Assembly (NCBI GenBank): GCA_026874595.1
Contig: CM049307.1
Location: forward strand, 26,696,362 to 26,760,361
DNA length: 64,000 bases
Source of the DNA: Sipunculus nudus
Lineage: Eukaryota > Annelida > Sipuncula > Golfingiida > Sipunculidae
Direction of reading: 5' to 3'
Positions 60,935-64,000 of the stretch are shown one piece after another. The notes beneath the pieces are model-generated. The model saw nothing but the letters and a program-made list of their open reading frames with translations, ran no database searches and was not told the DNA's origin. Made by a program: the position numbers and the translations under genes. Every line of letters starts with the position of its first letter. The stretch's first letter is position 1.

Positions 60935-61846
60935 CACACAGGTGCCAAGAAATGTCTAGTATTTATTTATTTATTTATTTATTTTAATTCATTAAATATT
61001 TCCCTAACATTGAAACAGAAAGTTACAATATTATTATGTTGGCATATTTAACACAATAAAAGTTATTAGAGTATGAAGGATGAGAATCAACATACTTTCA
61101 TAGCTCTTACTTCCGCAGCACTGACCAGTAAATTGACCAGAACATTAAAAAGTCACCAAAACTGTAGAAAATACAAACAAATCAATGAATGGTTGACCTT
61201 ACAGAGATCAATTTATATGCGAAAGAATCATATGCAAATCCATGAAGACGTTGCTGAGAAAACTGTTATCTGTATGTATATATTGATATAAGCACCAGTT
61301 AAGCATTTGCATCGATGTATTTTCTTAATATTTTGCACGATAACAGGGAAATATCTATACAACATATATACATTTTTATGTCAGATCGCATCATTGGCAA
61401 AAAAAGAGGGTTCAATGATCAAGGCAAAAAAAACCCACCGAAAGTAGCGCACTTGTACCAAACATCTCGTGAGAAGAGCTGTTGACCAAAATAAGATTTA
61501 TAGAAGACGGATAGATGGAAAATCCGTTATAGAATTGCCGACTTGCAGGTGAGCAAAATATATTCGCATTCTCGTATCAAATGTTCTGTGAGACCAAAGA
61601 ACAACTGACGTATGGTATCATGGTCTACCTGTCTGTACGTCATGTATTGTTCTCTTTCTCACGAAATAAATTGTCTCTCTGCACATTGTCACAAAGTATT
61701 AATTGTTTGTTTTCATTAAATAAAGTCATGGGGCGTTTCCGTTTATTGAATACGAAGGTATTTACAATTTACCTTGAATGGTACATGTCATAAGAAAGAA
61801 CACTTTGCTTTATCTATTTAGCACGGCGGCGGAAGATTTAGGTGAC
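60935..61846. other. No gene recognised
   Basis: A short (TTTA)n tract lies near 60961. Open frames at 61073-61291 and 61581-61793 carry no motif. Confidence 0.5.
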
Positions 61847-62075
61847 AGGGGCGGATTAAGCCCCCCCCCCCTATGGACCTGAAAGTTTTAGGTAACCAAA
61901 AATAGTGCTTACTGCTGAAATGATAATTCCCGAATGAAACAATAAACTACTCCGAAATGCTATTTTCAAAAAGTATCTACACTATAGGGGAAGGTAATAC
62001 CCCCCCCCCCCCCTCCCCGTCAACCCCCGCCACTGCACCCCCACCCCCCACCTTTCAGTTCCTGTGTCCGCCCCT
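61847..62075. mobile_element. Short G/C-run MITE of the GGGGCGG family (copy C)
   Basis: The ends AGGGGCGGA and TCCGCCCCT form a 9-base terminal inverted repeat, with long C runs at 61861-61871 and about 62000-62012. The inner sequence differs from copies A and B. Confidence 0.5.
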
Positions 62076-64000
62076 GCATCATGCGATTACTTTAATTGTA
62101 GATCATTGTATATATATAGTTTTCTAAAAGATATTGTTGATGAAATGAAAGACAAGAACAACACGCACAGATGTCTGAACATGACATGCCGGGACTTTGA
62201 CAAAGGAAAGGGCGTTGCCTGCCATAATGAATTCTCTGAGATTTAATGCTAAAAGCTATGGTCGCCTTTTCGTGAAGAGAGATCTGCGGGAGATTACGAT
62301 TCTTTCTTTGAATGTTGTTTTGTTCCTAGAAATAAAAACAAATTAAAATAAAACTCAGATAGCTCTTAAAGGAGAGATCAGCAAGACATGGAAATCGCTG
62401 GTTTTTCTGTAAGTTTGTCTTGTTGATCACCGGGGCGGGTTAGGTGGGGGAGAGGATGGAAGACGGAGGGGGGGGGGGGTTGATTAAATAGTGATTGATA
62501 TTGCAGTGCAGCGGGTTAAAGACAGTATTTTTACAAATTTTTCTCATGTTAGTGATGTCAACAGAGTGCTTTGCTTCTGAAACTGCTGTACGAGGAAAAC
62601 TCTGCTGTATTGTCTAACAATAAATACCAGAGGTGTTCATGGTTTCATTACTGACAGAGCACCACCTGGTAAAACGATGGCCTGCTCCGTTCATGCGGTA
62701 CCTGTATTGTATGAATTAAAAAGGACGAGTGCCAGAAATCACTCGATTCATGCTAGAGGTCGGTACGACCGTAAATGGCCGCGTGACCCAACGACCTATC
62801 GCGGACACGCGCTTCAGTTATTTATTAACTTTATTGTATCTTTCTTCAGAATATTTACTATAAAGAATTTTACTAAATCGCTTTAGAGTTAAAACATGAT
62901 TTTAAACATAGGGACCGAGTTGATTGTAGCATTTAGCGGACTGAACAAGAATTGTCTTTAGCATATTTCATTTAGATTCAGTGATTTAAATGATATACCT
63001 CCATGGGTGGACATGACCAGGGACAATTCTCAGTACAATTATGTGACTTAATGTATTTTTTTAATCTCAGTCTCATTCGTTTATGTACGTGCATGTATGG
63101 ATTGACGCTGTCTCAGTGTGTCTTGGAAATATGAACAAATACCGTATAGGATCGCAAAGAAAAAAAGTTACAATCTATCAAATATATTATATGATATGTT
63201 AATATGTGAATAGTCAATATGAATATTTTTATTATTATAACGATCTCTACTTTTTTTGCAGCGATCAATACCTATAAAATTGAATGCAAATATTTATGGA
63301 AATGTCAAAACAATGAAAGGCCCCTTGAATATCTGCCCTCAGTATAGATATCCTAACAACAATTGGCTGTGTATTTCACATGTTTAGCCATAATGTTCTA
63401 TACTTGAATATGTTTACTATTGTCTAGTTCTTTGCTTTTAGTAATGTGTAATTAAGTGGGAGTAAAGGAATTTGTTGAATCTGCAAAACTTAGTCTTTAT
63501 TACCCAAGTTAATTGGACATGCAGAATTACTCATAAAACAGCCAATTTTTCAAACCGATCCGCTGTATAACATAACAGATATAAAACAAGTCTCTCGTCC
63601 GTAATATACGTTTTATAGAGTGTTTTCGTATCGGATTGTCTTTCCGTGGCATTTCTTTTGTCCCTGGAAAATCTGTTAACTGTTACTTGATCCTTAAACA
63701 AAATTTCTGTGAGCTGAAAAAATTATTTGTCAAGTCTGCTTGGGTCCATTTTATAGTCAGATGAATTAAAATCTTAGCTGATCCATAACAATAGAAGTAA
63801 AGACCAACAGACTTACATAATTTTCTGGCGGGTTTCTCAAATAAATCTCGGTTACTGTTTGCGTATTTATGGTCCATCTGACATATTATGGGCGAACTTT
63901 CTAAAGATCACACTTGTTGACGTGGTATTGATAACACAAAATCTTACCGTGGCCTTCAAACTTTTTGATTATAAATGTTCTTTAAGTTGTAATCATGCAT
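62076..64000. other. No gene recognised
   Basis: A G run lies at about 62469-62480. The 62677-62886 frame begins with ATG but has no recognisable domain. The rest is AT-rich. Confidence 0.5.

Overview
The window looks like a gene-poor, AT-rich stretch of an animal nuclear genome, most likely a bivalve mollusc or another lophotrochozoan. This rests on three things. The one clear gene is a rhodopsin-family neuropeptide receptor of the somatostatin / allatostatin-C type. The intergenic DNA is full of (TA)n microsatellites, G/C-run MITEs and minisatellites. Two tandem-core mobile elements resemble the pearl / Helentron-associated (HINE) elements known from oysters and scallops. No bacterial features, rRNA, CRISPR array or intact transposase or reverse-transcriptase gene is visible.

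Layout. 1-517: candidate non-coding first exon ending in a strong splice donor. 518-41930: probably one ~41 kb 5'UTR intron, or simply intergenic DNA. It holds an ~0.85 kb tandem duplication interrupted by a tandem-core element (5218-8480), a foldback element and its truncated second copy (17.5-20.8 kb), small TIR elements (18.8, 23.0, 32.1 kb), a 480-bp tandem duplication (24.5-25.4 kb), a 50-bp minisatellite (29.0-29.4 kb), a solo LTR (30.8-31.5 kb), a second tandem-core element in opposite orientation (33.8-35.5 kb) and a 36-38-bp minisatellite (36.6-37.0 kb). 41.7-44.05 kb: the receptor gene, with a CCAAT-bearing proximal region, a splice acceptor, an uninterrupted 429-codon CDS (42136-43425) and a 3'UTR ending in an AGTAAA-type poly(A) site. 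44.05-64 kb: downstream DNA with two MITEs sharing 60-bp TIRs (45.5, 53.6 kb), a 46-bp minisatellite (46.6-47.8 kb), a tRNA-derived SINE-like head (53.07 kb), a 41-bp minisatellite with higher-order duplications (54.3-56.3 kb), a repeat-like block at 60.2-60.9 kb and a GGGGCGG-type MITE (61.8 kb).

Only the receptor is a confident protein gene. Other open frames are short, often lack an ATG, or are translated microsatellites. The observation most worth checking is that the mobile element at 5.5-7.2 kb carries six perfect AGGTCAnnnTGACCT palindromes (the consensus estrogen-response element), one per ~156-bp repeat unit. Its relative at 34-35 kb has lost them. The duplicated host sequence next to it preserves a paralogous empty site that marks the insertion.
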